A stretch of 64,000 bases of DNA. It comes from Kwoniella bestiolae CBS 10118 (lineage: Eukaryota; Basidiomycota; Tremellomycetes; Tremellales; Cryptococcaceae). A program made the translations under genes and the position numbers. Positions within the stretch are counted from its first letter, which is position 1. The number at the start of each line of letters is the position of its first letter. Below the pieces are notes generated by a model that was not told the DNA's origin, did no database searches, and worked only from the letters and a program-made list of their open reading frames with translations. The DNA is taken from positions 1,178,001 through 1,242,000 of the forward strand of contig NC_089243.1 of NCBI RefSeq assembly GCF_000512585.2, read 5' to 3'. Below are positions 46,935 to 59,620 of the stretch, piece by piece.

Positions 46935-49900
46935 ATGTCATCAATGTTATCTTTCCTTTCTTCCAGTTCACCCCAATATACACCCTCCGACCTTCCTTCT
47001 GGCTCTCCAAGCAAATCAAATCAACACCAACATCAAAACCCGAACCAACACCCGAACCACAATCATGATTCTCCTGCAATGTCCTCCTCATTCAACACCC
47101 AACTCCCCACACCAACCTCTTCCTTCTCCACCCAACGAGACGACCCCATCCCCTCGTCCTCCCGTAATAGATCTTACCGACCATCACCTACTCCCTCCTC
47201 ATCCACTCAACCTACCCAGTCAATCACACAAGAACTATTCCGAATCACCCAGCTCCTCCTCCCCCTAGAACGGGAAATAACCAAATCATCGAGGAAGACC
47301 GATGATGCCCTTGAGTATCTTAAGACAACGATTGATGAGCGGTTTAGTAGGACTGATAGGATTCTTGAGGAGATCAGGGAGGAAGGCAGGAGGAATCATG
47401 GGGATTTGAGGGGGTTGATTGAGGGGTTGGGAGGGAGATTGGAGGGGTTGGAGAGGGTTTGTAAATACTTAGCAGGGAGGGAGATCTTGTCTGGGAATGG
47501 GACTGGGCAGGAAGGAAAGGGTAGTGGGAGTGGGGGTGGGACGAGGGAAGGTACCCCTCATTCAAATGGGGTGGACCATCAAGATGGAGCTTCTAGGAAT
47601 GGTTTCCTGGGGTTTGATAGAGATGGGACGCAAGAGATCGTGGATGGTGGAGATAAAATCTTCGATGGAAGCTTGGATGATAGTGCGTTCCAGGATGAAG
47701 TAATGTTGGACGATAATGACAACGTCAACGGTGACGACAACCAAGGACTGTTCATGGACCTGGACAATGATAATGGGTTCCAACCCCTTGATATGGAAGT
47801 AGGGATAAATCCTCAGGAAATCATGCGATCGCCATCTCCGAATGTTCCTTCCCTTCCTCTTCAGCTTGACGAGGGTGAGAGTAGTAGAGGTATGAGGGAG
47901 AAGATCGCTGCGGTACTTTCCAGAGAGAAAGAATCAAGGTAAGTTAATTTCCCGGCGATATGCAGGAGGTACATGAAGCTGACATGTATATCTAGTGAGA
48001 TCCCACCGCCCGATAATCTCAACGAAGCAGGGTATGAAGAGCCTGTGCCCACTCGCTCAAGAAGATCAGCACGAGTATCCACACATCACCAGAAATCTAC
48101 AATATCGCCTGACCCATCTCAATCCTCTTCCTTGACCCCCCATCCAGATGTGGCAGAAGAGGACGAAGAAGGATCAGGAACAGGATCTTCAAAACCTCCC
48201 GCGAGATTACCTTTCCCCCCTCGATCACCCGCATCTCCCTCCTCAGGTTCGCCAAATACCCAAATCAAGAAGAGGGCACGAGCCAGGAGGCAGAACTTAG
48301 AAAACAATCACGATCAAGTTCAAGTTCGTCGAAGTAGGGATTCGACCTTTGAGCCCACTACTACTCGTTCGCATAATCACCTGCAGGATGAGGTCGAAAA
48401 TTCTTCTGAATCTCCCAAGAAGAGACGAAGGAAAGGTAACACCGGACAAAGTACTGTTCCCAAACCTCGTTCGTCGATTGTCAAGACGGAGGATAAGAAA
48501 CCTCACCCGAATTCGAAATATACCCAAAAAGGCACAGCTAGAATCAGGAAGTTTAAAGGTCAGGTCAGACTGGCGCAGAAATGTCTGGCACCCTCTGATG
48601 GAGATAGAGCTACTGAGGCGACTTGGCCTAATAAGGGACCGAATACTGCTAAGGGGAGATTGGTGAGTTGTTTGTTGAGGTTTTCATTTGAATGGGTGGG
48701 GGTTGTCGTGGTGTAATGTTGACGAGTGGCTGCGCTTGGTACGGTAGGAGGAGATCATTTGTGATACTGTGAGTATTACTTTGCTTTGAGGGTTGATACT
48801 TGGTCAGCTGATCGTATCGATCATGAACGATCGATATAGTGCAAAGGAAGGTGAGTGAACGTTTCGTATTGACCATCGTTTGGGCTGCAACATATGACTT
48901 AATCATCCTTTTGCAGATGTCATTGGTCCTGTGCTGGCATACCCGAAGAAAAGGACATGTCCCAGGAGAACTGGATCTGCCCCGACTGTGAATACAAGGT
49001 GCAAGTTCAAGGTGAGTCAGCTATCATTTCATTGTCCTGACCGGCTGCAGAAGCTGATATCACACTGGGAACGCAGAAACGCCGGCGGTGTTGATCGATA
49101 CTGCACAACAACTGAAATGTATAAGATATAATTGTATCTTACGGTAAGTCGAAAATTCCTATTATCACCCATGTGATCTCACTGCTGATCCACCACCGCA
49201 CTTTGCTCTTCAGTGAGAAACGAGCTATCGAGCACCAGGCTGGAGAAGAAGAACGATACTTTGTCGAAAAGGTTGTGGGAAGAAAGGCCGTCGCTAGAGA
49301 ACCGGACTCGCAGAAGAGGATATTCAAGTATCTGGTCAAGTGGGATGGATATGAATTGGGTGATTGTACATGGTAAGTGGGGCGTTCTTTCACCAAATCT
49401 CACCTGGTTGCATGCCACGCCATGAAATGGACACTGTTGTGGACCTGCCCCTCTATCACCTGATACAGCTGCTGATACCTCGAGTTGCTTGCAGGGAACC
49501 ACTCGAGAACCTCGAGCATCACTCGGAAAGGCTCCTAGCCAAATTCGAGGATTCTGCGAAAAGGACCAAAAGTAATTTGAAATTACGAGTTTGTATCTTA
49601 CCTGAGGCTAGGAAGTTTTGGGACGAGGTGACGGGGGATGCTATTGTGGATGCTACGAAGAGCGAGAGCGAGGGTGAAGAGAATGATCAAGATGAAGATG
49701 AAGATGAAGATGAAGATGAGGATGGAGAGAAAGTTGGAGGGGAGGAGCTGGAGGGGGTGCAGATGGAGATGGAGCAGGGTGGTGATGATGTCCAGAAAGA
49801 TGGAGATAAAGTCGAAGCTCAAGGTCTGGCAGATGAGGACGAAGCGATGATCATTGGGAATGGGGATGAAGATGGAGACGATATCAACATGAATGCGCAA

Positions 49901-50167
49901 GGTGTGAATGGCAACCACCAACGACAGAGTCAGAATATCGACCAAGATATCTCTGAGAGAACAGAGGATCCTTCGGAACCAATTGACGATAATCAACAAA
50001 TACTCGATGGAATGACCAATCCTCATAAGAATGGAGAAGAGGGGACGATGAACTGGATGAAGATGGGGATGACCATGCCCGACCTGAACTTGGATCACCC
50101 AATAAGCAGGATAAAGGAAAAGGAAAAGGAAAGGACAAAGAGGTGGAAGAAGGTGAGGATGAGTTGA
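46935..50167 (+). CDS. Chromodomain and divergent PHD-finger chromatin protein
   Basis: 898 residues as read, from eight exons (46935-47938, 47996-48662, 48748-48768, 48840-48850, 48917-49011, 49077-49143, 49214-49372, 49495-50167). The N-terminal 550 residues are disordered and Ser-rich with a coiled-coil region (TDDALEYLKTTIDERFSRTD). A PHD-like finger follows: CDTC, HWSCAGIPE, WICPDC, assembled from 21-nt and 11-nt micro-exons; only one Cys precedes it, so the first zinc pair looks incomplete. The chromodomain (residues about 690-750) reads YFVEKVVGRKAV, FKYLVKWDGYELGDCTWEPL and ends ERLLAKFEDS, with the aromatic residues that read methyl-lysine. The tail is very acidic. The frame ends at 50167, but the next frame stays coding-like to 50238 (see findings). 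It could be the counterpart of a chromodomain subunit of a Polycomb-type complex; unproven. Confidence 0.8.
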
Positions 50168-50238
50168 AACATGAGCCGGAGGAGAATGAACACGAGCGAG
50201 GAAAGGGAAGGACGTTCTTTGGTATTAGGATGTTTTGA

Positions 50239-50763
50239 TGGGGTCGAGCGAATTCGATATTCGATGAGGCGGTGATGTTCCAATTGCGCTATGGAAAGAA
50301 GATATTGAGAAACGCTCGAAATGTAAGATAATATGAGTGACGGTCGATTTGGGTGGGATCGTAAGATGTGTATATATCTTGTTGTATAGCCATGAACGAA
50401 GAGTTTGATAGTTCAAGTTGTATATAATCGAGGTGGGATGATTGAATTTATACGAATCTATGATGAAGAGATGTATATGATCTATGTTACGTCTCCCCCC
50501 CCCCCCCCCCCCCCCATTGAAACCTTGTCTATTCCGTATGTATGAATTGCAGTATACAGTACATGAGTAAAGTTATCAAGAGGTATTGAATAAAATTACT
50601 GTATGATGAGATTCATCGCTTAAGGAGATAGATTTCAAGTTGACAGTAAAGATGGAGCTTGAACGAAGTTTGCAAGACGTATAAATGCATTACTCGTAAT
50701 GTGCAACAGAGTTTTTTGATCGCCGCTACCTAATCGCCGCTATATGGTCGCCATCGTCGTCAT
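50239..50763. other. Convergent 3' region with poly-C tract
   Basis: Spacer between the chromodomain and GT90 genes. It holds a 21-base C homopolymer and otherwise A/T-rich DNA. No gene seen. Confidence 0.45.
50495..50515. repeat. Poly-C homopolymer, 21 bases
   Basis: An uninterrupted run of 21 C. It is the longest homopolymer in the window and likely to vary in length between strains or reads. The complementary G run could form a quadruplex. Confidence 0.95.
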
Positions 50764-53700
50764 CTATGGATCGTACGATGCCGACTGTCTATCGTCAGAC
50801 ATCAATCTCCAGTGCTGCGTCGAGAAAGAACGGGACAGGTCAGCCAGAGGGGATCAAACTAAGACAGGGTAAGAGAGGGACTCACCTCTAAGATCAATAG
50901 GAACATGAACGATTGCATATCTTGTAATCTGATTGATTCATTGGGAACCAAACGCACGATTAGCAACTACTCCGCCCTTCCACGTTTTCGATGGTTCACC
51001 TGATGGGAGTGCTGGGATGTTTGGCTCACCTCCAATGATCATTCACAAAATCATACCCATTCTTTGCGATTTCTTTGGCCAACCCATCATGTCCTCTTAC
51101 CTTCCCGTCTGGCGATCCATTGAAGAATGCCATTATGTCGCTAGAAAGCATGAACCACAATGAGCATTGGAACTCTCGACATAGGAAGTCCATCGAGGTA
51201 TCGATTTGGCTCACTGAATATCGGAATAGTCAAGTTTAACAGGAACGTAATGATACCACGGTATCAGTGTTTCCTTTGATCGCAATGTCAGCTGTACGGT
51301 CCCTCTTTGGAGCAGGGACGAAAGGCCCGCTTACATGGAACCATTCGGGCTGTTCGGAACGTACGGACATCAGCCTCAATAAATCATTTTTGATCAGCGA
51401 GCCGAGTCGACCAATTCACTCACGTATAAGGTACTTTTCAGGACTACGTTGTTGCTGCTCAACAATCTTCGAAACCTTGAACTCCAGCCGTTCCTACAAT
51501 TCAAACGGCTCATCAGCTACCCGCGTCCTATCAAAGCCAGGCGAGTGTATGACATCGCGTGTTAGAGATAGCCTCACCCGTCAACGTCAATAACGTATTG
51601 GTACCTAAACCCATCGCAAGATCAGCTTTTCACCCATCGGACTTTCAGCTAGAGGTAAGGAGATACGATGAAGACCACTCACTTCAACGAATCCTCCTTC
51701 CTAACCCGTCCCATAAATTCAATCTCCCTCGCCATATCATCACAACTCCCATCAGCTTGATCACACTATCCCCATATCAAAGCATCAGCTGAAAATACAC
51801 CTCAACACAGATTACAAACTGACCTGAGCAGGTATACCACTCAATCCCACATCCAACCATCCATTCAGCTCAGCTCTCTTATATTCGCCTATCTCCCCGT
51901 TGGGTAGGAGTATCGATTGACTCTCTTCGGAAGCAGTGGCGTTGTGGGCGAAGAAATGTAATCTCTCTCTTTGGGATTGACGCCATGGGGTTTTGCGGGA
52001 ATGGAACAGGCCTGTTGCTGAGCCTCGCTGCGTTGGTATTGTACAGGTTGGTCAGCTTTGCTTGAGCTGGAAGGTAATTGCGAGACAATGACGATGGAGT
52101 GTGATTGCTCAACACCGGAGTTGGTAGAGATGGGTGACAAGTCTTACCCAGAATGCCTTTGATATCTTTTTATCCTCCCATTTCACGTACTCCACTTTCT
52201 CTGCACGAGTGTGAGTTACGCGTCAGCTCATTCGTTGTTCTCAAAGATCGCTGGCGGGCTCACCAAACACTCCATCAAGAGGAACCCCGACAATATCGCT
52301 ATTCCACATAGTCTACGCTTACGAACTGGAGTCAGCTATCACTCTCGCCCAGTCTGGTGTTTGATGCTAACTGACTTTACAAGTAGCCACTACAGGAGTC
52401 ATCTCAACAGCTGCTCTATGTTGTTCAGATAGCAGGATATGATGCTGATAATGACCACGTCAGCTTACACCTCGGATGGAAACACCAGAGCTGGACAGCT
52501 CACATAGTCCATGAGATCCGGATCAGAGCAGTAATCTGCACTTCTCTCGAAATCCGCTATGAATGACTTTTCAACTGCGCCCATTCGAACAAGAATGTCA
52601 GCTATCAGTCCAGATTTACGAAATCCGACAGATCGCTGAGGCAGCTCACTTTCCCCTCCCGTAAGATAATCTGGTTGATGTAGGTCATTCAGCACCAAGT
52701 CCGTAGCTCTTGTCTTGAGAGGAGAGTTATCGGGACATGACCATGCCCTATCGTACGATCCAATGAGTCAACGCAAATTGACGGTCATCGAGGGGGATCG
52801 CTCACCATCCATAGGTCCATCTCATAGATTGTTCCGCCTTGTTCAGCTGGTTCATTGGCCACACTACCATATAACCAATATCATCAGCTCAACCCCACGG
52901 GAAGTTAAGAAGAAATAAGCTGTTGGAAAGCGCAAACCCACCTTTACCTGATCTAGCTAAATTCTCAGCCTTCTCCCTAAACGTGTTATGCACCATCCCT
53001 CTTGGACCATCGTCTGATGAGAAGGGGAGTTCTAATGGTGGGTTCATTTTGAATAGCTCTTCGGGGAGTAGGGATAGGATCGGCAGTAGGAGGGTGAGGG
53101 TATTGCTGTAATGACAGTATGATCAGCTTGACTGTATTATCGGTCTGACGTGTAGATAGTGCGAATTGGAGAGTAAGGCCGAACTCGTACGCACTTGCAT
53201 CTCCATCCCCACGCTTCCTCACCATCAATAACAACCCTCCCCTTCCCCCGATGATGATAATCCTTCGGCAACCAATTCTGACTCGAATCGCACGCTGTCC
53301 CCTCGTCCCCCTGACCGGGAGGTACGAACGTCAAAGTGAAGATGGCTCCCTTTGATCTAACTATTTCTATCCGTTCTCTGAGGACTGATACGGGTAGTGA
53401 TAAGAAGGATAGGAATGGTTGATGTGCTAGGGGGATGAGGGAGGGGGCGGGGATGGGGTGTGGTTTGATGGATTGGGTGAATTTGTACCTATCCCACCCT
53501 TCGTCTTTCAGCTCATCCCATCTTATCTTTTGCACCTCTGAAGTAGATGACAAGAATGATTGAGATTGTTTGAGAGTAGAAAAATGAGGAATGAAATATA
53601 TGACCTACCAATAATCAAACCCCTTGGGAGGCTTCATCCCGAACTTATCCTGATAATCATCCACAGCATCTTCAACTGTCTTGATACTGCTAATCTTCTG

Positions 53701-54036
53701 TCTTTGCTTCTCTGCCAACTCCTTGCCTCGTTCGATTAAAGATAGTATAGGATGTATTTTGCTCTTAGTGGTATCTTGATTACTCCAGTATGTCAAACCT
53801 TTATGATCTACACCTAAGCCGGAATGCTCGTATGGTTCGCGTGACCATCCTCCAGATGAAGGCGGTCTTCTCACCCTGAGCCCCTTGATCTTGGGATTTG
53901 ACTTGTGTCTGCTGGATGGTGCGGTATGACGTGAATGCTTGAGCTGGGTGAGGGTCGATGAAGGGAGGTAGTGGTGCAGGGCGAGGAGGAATAGGAGGAT
54001 TGAGGTTATGGTGAGGGCTTTGATTAGGCGGGGCAT
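50764..54036 (-). CDS. Glycosyltransferase family 90, CAP10/CXT1-like type II membrane protein
   Basis: 646 residues from 18 exons (54036-53609, 53488-53195, 53105-52948, 52863-52806, 52747-52650, 52574-52504, 52444-52376, 52312-52264, 52200-52148, 52027-51824, 51765-51683, 51604-51578, 51493-51424, 51349-51335, 51273-51215, 51140-51030, 50928-50886, 50814-50764). An N-terminal anchor (residues about 7-24, ALTITSILLFLLALHHYL) and short cytosolic tail indicate a Golgi lumenal enzyme. GT90 hallmarks: KPPKGFDYWYKF, FWRGSATGLFHSR, WRQSQRERLHF, KYQYVIDVDGNGWSSRFRRL, PEWFH and LIPWYHYVPVKLDYSD. Cryptococcal relatives (CAP10 family, CXT1 xylosyltransferase) act in capsule or glycolipid synthesis, so a xylosyltransferase role is likely but not shown. 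One exon has only 15 nt (PEWFH). Confidence 0.88.
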
Positions 54037-55753
54037 TGTACTGACTTGCTCTGAGCTTGGTCAGTTTGGAAGAGCTCAAAGAAGTCTGTTTGTTATGTTG
54101 TCCTTTTATACGGGGTATCTGGTCATCGTCCTGCGTGAATCAAAAGAACGAGGGGATCATACAAGTATCTATCTGGATCTGTGTAGAGAGGTATTGAAGA
54201 TGAACTTTTTCGACTTGCACTTGTTCGTATACTCGTGAGGTGACTGTCGGGTAAGTGTGCCTGATTCACGCGGTACGCGGGGACGATAACCTTGTAGCAG
54301 TACTTTCCCACGATTGCTCACATGCCACCAGTATGGTCTAGCTTCGAACGGTTTGATCGATTTGGATGAACAAGCTGAGATCTTGTCGTTCTCTCAGCTT
54401 GGCTCTGTAAAACTCATCAAACAAGCCAGTGTACATACTAGTACAACTTCGGAAGCACAGCAACGCTGGATCTGGAGGGGCAAGTTGCACTTGTTCATCA
54501 TTTTGAACCTTGAAAGTACGCATACGAATAACGAACGCATTGATCGCCATCAACGCGCAACACGCGAACACGCTACAAAGGCGCACAGACACCTTGTGTG
54601 TGAATACCCTAACCAACAGTAGACAGCAATCTGCACTGATCTCCTTTCATCTCTTTGATGAACAGCTGACACGACACTATGAACACAAACATCTTGTTCT
54701 TTGAATAGAACCTTATTTCCCCTTCAACATACGATATCTCCACTAGCTCAACGTCGATCATTCATCATCCATCAACTACCCAAGACAGACACTACAAGAA
54801 CACCATCAAGCAAATCCCATTGGATCAACTCGTCCTTGGCTGCGGGCGATTGGTCATAGAAGCACCAAGAAGCTACAAGAAGATCTTCTCGTTCGTCCAC
54901 GATCTGTAAATGAAATATACACTGATCCTTGTATAACTTCTTATCTATTCTTGCAAGGTCATCATCAAAAAGAGAGAGAGCTCGGAGGTATAGGCCGGAA
55001 CACCGATCAACATACCATAGTTATACACACAAGTACGATACCTTCCTTTGATCGATACTGGTACTCTTAGATTCCTTCGCTTGGTTCGGTTCATCAAGAC
55101 ATCCTCAAACAATTGCAGTTGACAGGTACAGAATGAGATCAAGAATAAAGGTCAATGCTTTGATCATCACATATATACGAAGGATACTCATAAAGGGGAT
55201 CTATCATTGTCATTATAACCAACAGACTGTCCAGGGTCTAGTGGAGTAGAGTGAAATGGGGATGGGATGAACACGAGGTGAGTCAAGCTTAGTCTAGTCT
55301 AAACTAGTTCGAATCATCTCACTCTCTTGCCAATTATTAATCCTATTGCTTTCGACTATATATATACACCTATCGTTAACTTTCTGATCATTCTGTTCTT
55401 CTGTCAATTTAACTTAATCTCTATACTCTCTTTCAAACCCAGGTTGTACTTGGCTTCACCGTTTCGTTTTTGGTTTCATCTGCAATTATAACTATCTCTT
55501 CTAGCACCTCAAATCCCGACGTCATTCACCTTACACCCCTTGGTAAGCTATGTTGGTCTCTCAGTCTTCATACCCCTTCTCATCGACTCATCGTCTTTGC
55601 ACCCAAGATCCAACACTTTGACCATTTCTTCTTTATCGTGTAATCTCGCAAGGGTGGTTTAGCTGATCCACCTTCCCCACATGATTGTAGCTATTAGCAT
55701 TAACCTCCCTTCCAACTTTTGTACCTCGAACCCCTCTGAGAAGGTACTGCACG
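54037..55753. other. Divergent intergenic region, GT90 and RRM genes
   Basis: About 1.7 kb with no supported coding gene. The right part (55240-55753) is the leader of the RRM gene: pyrimidine-rich, with a probable 5' UTR intron. Small open frames near 54314-54622 on both strands lack family features. Confidence 0.4.
55543..55690 (+). other. Probable 5' UTR intron of the RRM-protein gene
   Basis: Donor GTAAGC at 55543, branch-like TTAGCTGAT near 55658, and acceptor TTGTAG ending at 55690, all upstream of the start codon at 55754. The signals match the coding introns of this window. Without transcripts it stays a prediction. Confidence 0.45.
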
Positions 55754-58700
55754 ATGTCCCATACGACTTCTAATTCCAACTCGATCCCTCACGAATCATC
55801 ACCCAATACACCAGCCACCACGCTCGTTACCTCCCCCTCCACCCCTTCGACCAAATTCACCTCCAAAGTCATTGAACTCGACCACTCAAAGCAATTCACC
55901 TCGACCACTCCCACGCCCCTGGGAATATCCAACGTCAATATCAAGCAGAACCGCCATCACCCGAAAATGGAATATGTCGAACCTCTCCATCTCCCACAAA
56001 CGCAGCTGAAGCATGACTCACGACATATCAACTATGCGCCTAAAGCTGAGGCGATGGGCAAACCCTTTCAAGCTGTCAAGCAAGAAACACAACCGCAAGT
56101 AAATATCCCTCTTCATACGGCCCCTGCACCGACCGGTCAACCGATAAATGACGATACCTTCACTGTCAACCCACTCGGCGATACTATTCAGCCTCATCCT
56201 CACTTGGTAAGTCACTTGTCTTACAAGCCCCTCGCCGTTTCAGCTAGCTGATATATCGTATCTTCAGGTACAAGCTGTGATCTTCGTCAACATGTATCCT
56301 GCCGACCTGTCCGAAGGTGCTCTGGCTGATGCCATGCCTGGGTGCTTGCCTATCAGAGTCAAGATCGAGCCAGCGGTACCACCAGAGGTCAGACTATTGC
56401 CAGATATGCATTATGACTGGATGAGTAAAACGGGTGAGTTGTCTTACATTTTTTCTCCGGACTTATCTATGGCTAAAAATTTCTGGTAACAGGGACAATC
56501 GAGTTCACTTCCATACCTCTCGGTAAGTGATGGGCTGTGTCAGAGCCAATAAAACAAGGGAGACTCGGCTGATTCGACTTCGTAGCTGAACGAGCACTTG
56601 CAATTCTGGTCGACCATGCCACCTTCACACCTAGAGGAGTATGGTTTTCCCCTTACCCCCCTCCTTATATCCTTCCACACCCTAATCCCCCAACGGCAGC
56701 TCGTTATATCCGTCCAACAAAGTTCGTACTACCTCCAATCCTTCCACCTAAGCCTCGACCGGAAGATGCGTTTCGAGCTTATTTCCCAACTCCGGCAGAG
56801 GTGTATGATGCTGTCAGACCATGGGGTAGCTTAAGATCGGTCAACTCTTATATCACTGAAGCCGCCGAAGAAACGACAGTCAAGAATGAGGAGAAGGAGA
56901 ATGATCACAGGCATCAGTGGATCGCTAGAGTGGAATTTTGGAATGAAGAAGAGGCAAAGAACTTTGATACTGGGTTTGGGAAAACGGCTAGTCTGTTAAA
57001 AGGCTCGCAGATGTGAGATCATCCATATTCATACTCAACTCAAGTGGCTTACAACCGTGATACCCTCATAGCTTCATCCACGCTGCTCCGCTCGAAACCG
57101 CCCATCCTGCAATGGCCATAAACTTTCAAGTACCTCCCAGGATGATGCAGCACTCTCTTCCGCCTCTTCAATTGCCTTCGGACGTAACAGCAGCGAACAT
57201 ACAATATGTCGATCCGTCAGGTAATTCAGCTATCCAAGGCATCCTGGCCGAACCCACCGGTATCATGTACATCCCCGATGGCTCCATTCCGCCTACCCCT
57301 GCCAGTACGACCCTCTCGTTTTTCCCAGGCATAGGCTTTCCTCCAACGCCTTCACCGATCAATTACGTCCCACCATGGGCAGAGCACAACATGTTCGCGG
57401 CGGCTGAATTGGCCCCCGATGGCATGGCTATGACACCGGACATGACGGGAAGAAGGATGAGCAGATCAAGTATGGGTAGCCTGCATGGAAGACCTCGGAC
57501 TTGGAGTTTGACGGTCGGTGAGAGTCCTGATGGTGAGCTGAAACCGACGGGACTGGTGGCAGATGATGGGACTATCATCCAACATGGTACGTCGAATTCT
57601 GCGGTAATCACTCGTCTTTTGAATGCTGATCACCCTTCTAGGCCCCGGTCAACATATCCGACCTGCTCCCATTCACGGTCCTGGTTCGAATAGTGTGTCT
57701 GGGCTGGTGGACTACAGTAATGTCTTCATCAAGGTGAGCTGCGGAGTTTTCTTAAGGATGTTCACTTTCGCTAAACAAGAAATGACAGAACTTGGATCCC
57801 GATATCAACTCGTACTATCTTGGGGAAGTCTTCAGTAACGTGAGTTACGTGCTTGTCGTCCTCCACGCCGAGACTCGCTGAACATCTTGGTATTAACAGG
57901 TCGGTCAAGTCGTCAGTGCACGCGTCATGCGAGATGATCAGGGACGTTCAAAGGGTTATGGCTTCGTCAGCTTCTACTCACCTGAACAAGGTCAGTATTC
58001 CACTCTTGCTACGGCTTCGCCTCTTACCATGCTGATATGGTCGGTGCTCATGATAGCCGCGAATGCCATCGCGCGATTGCACGACCAGAAGCTGGGTCGA
58101 TCCACCATCTCGGTCACTCTTCACGAACCTCGTAAACTTCGACCCGAGAAGATCGCTGAGCGTGTAGCTCATGGTTTGCCGGTTGCTTATGGTCGTCAGT
58201 CATCTTCTTTACCTAGAAGATCGATGAGTCCTGTAAGGACTGATAGGGTGGGGAGGGGAAGACAACCTTGTGTGGAAGAGCCCAGAGTAAGCTGTCGGAA
58301 TTTGTGCATCTAAGCCTTCACGATCAAGCTTATCCGATTATGATCTGTACCTGTGTAGGCTCCTGGCACCACCGATGAGATTCGATCACTCTCTCCCACA
58401 TCCCGTAAACTGGCTCTCGCAAAACGAATCGCATCTCGAGTTCGTGATCATGCTCGTACCAACTCGATCTCCTCCACCCTCGTTGAACCGACCATCAAAG
58501 CTTTAGCCAAGCAGGATCTTGCACTCGTTCCTCTCTTGCACGATAAACCTCAACTCGATATCAGAATCGCAGAATGCTTCGCTGCGATCCAATCCGATCC
58601 TCTTGAATCTTTGGTATCCTCACGAACACGGACACCCAAAGTCGAAGTGGAACGACCTACGGACCAAGACCTCATCAAGCTTCGCGAGGAGGTTGGGAAA

Positions 58701-59452
58701 ATTGATCCATTAAACGTTGACGCGATTGTACCCATCATGCTTGAGATGCTTTCGCCTTCGGAGTGGGGAACGATTTGGACTCATTCGAGGGTTGCTAAGA
58801 AATATGGTCTTGCTAAGCAGATTTTGGACAAGAAGGAAGAGGAAAGGACTGCTGGTGGGATAAAGGAGGAACGACGATTGGAAACCAGATCAGCCAGCAC
58901 TCTTGATGCCCCTCCCATGGAAGAGGAAGGAGGTCTTGTCCCTCTTGAGGACCTTACTATCCCTTCTTTGTGTTCACTTCCAGCACAACAGATCATGCTT
59001 AATCTTCATAGCGAGAATGGCTTGAAGATCTTGAGCACCCTAGGAGTAATCGAAGCTTCATCTGTCGAGAAGGCTAATAACGCCACATGGGTTGATAAAG
59101 TGATGAGTAAAAGTAAGGTGGAGAGAGGTGTCGAACTTGCCAGTGTATTGGGAAAGAAGGTTGATGTGAGTTGTTGCTACTTCTACATTCAAAGTAGCAC
59201 CTCGGGTAAAGGCGGGGGCTGATAGCTGATGGTATGAGGCGACATGATAGATTGATACACTCAAACGAAGTCAGAAGTTGAAAATGATCAAAGGGCTGAT
59301 CAACTCAGAGGATGAAAAAGCTTTATGCGAACTGTGAGCTTTCCATCTAGTATTTGTCATATGGATGAAGCTAACATCGTATATGAAGAATCTTATACCC
59401 TGCACTGTTGAATGCCAAAGTCAAGTCCTTCGTCGAATCGCAGGATAAATGA
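55754..59452 (+). CDS. RRM RNA-binding protein (PABP-like RRM)
   Basis: 994 residues from twelve exons (55754-56206, 56268-56433, 56493-56522, 56586-57012, 57072-57586, 57642-57733, 57789-57839, 57900-57990, 58057-58286, 58359-59165, 59275-59333, 59389-59452). An N-terminal Ser/Thr/Pro-rich region precedes a diverged RRM-like segment (VQAVIFVNMYPADLSEGALA). A long Pro-rich linker leads to a classical RRM with RNP2 VFIKNL and RNP1 KGYGFVSF near residue 600, most like those of poly(A)-binding proteins. A helical C-terminal region (LPAQQIMLNLHSENGLKIL, KLKMIKGLINSEDEKALCEL) may be a protein-interaction module. It is expected to bind mRNA, but which mRNAs cannot be told from the sequence. Exon 3 has only 30 nt. 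The last two exons were chosen because only they stay open to a stop. Confidence 0.82.
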
Positions 59453-59600
59453 TATCATCAACCTCGACTGGCCACTTTTGGGATCTTACGCTCAAGCTCA
59501 ATGTATATATACCAATTCTTCAAGATTTACGGACTCTAACGACACCTCTCTTTGTTTTATGGAACAAGGTTATGATATATACGAAGTACGAATACAAACG

Positions 59601-59620
59601 AATCGAATCGAATCGAATCG
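59601..59620. repeat. AATCG tandem repeat
   Basis: Four perfect AATCG units in noncoding DNA downstream of the RRM gene. Confidence 0.85.

Noticed and set aside
49598..50098. Long minus-strand open frame opposite the chromodomain gene
   Set aside because: It is a shadow of the acidic GAT/GAA-rich coding strand; the translated Ile/His-rich protein is an artefact of that bias.
52806..52863. Alternative reading of GT90 exon 4 in the frame VANEPAEQGG
   Set aside because: That frame looks protein-like but its phase fits neither the upstream nor the downstream exon. The frame used here fits both splice junctions.
54314..54622. Overlapping open frames on both strands between the GT90 and RRM genes
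   Set aside because: Both strands are open over the same bases and neither has family features, so they are probably chance.
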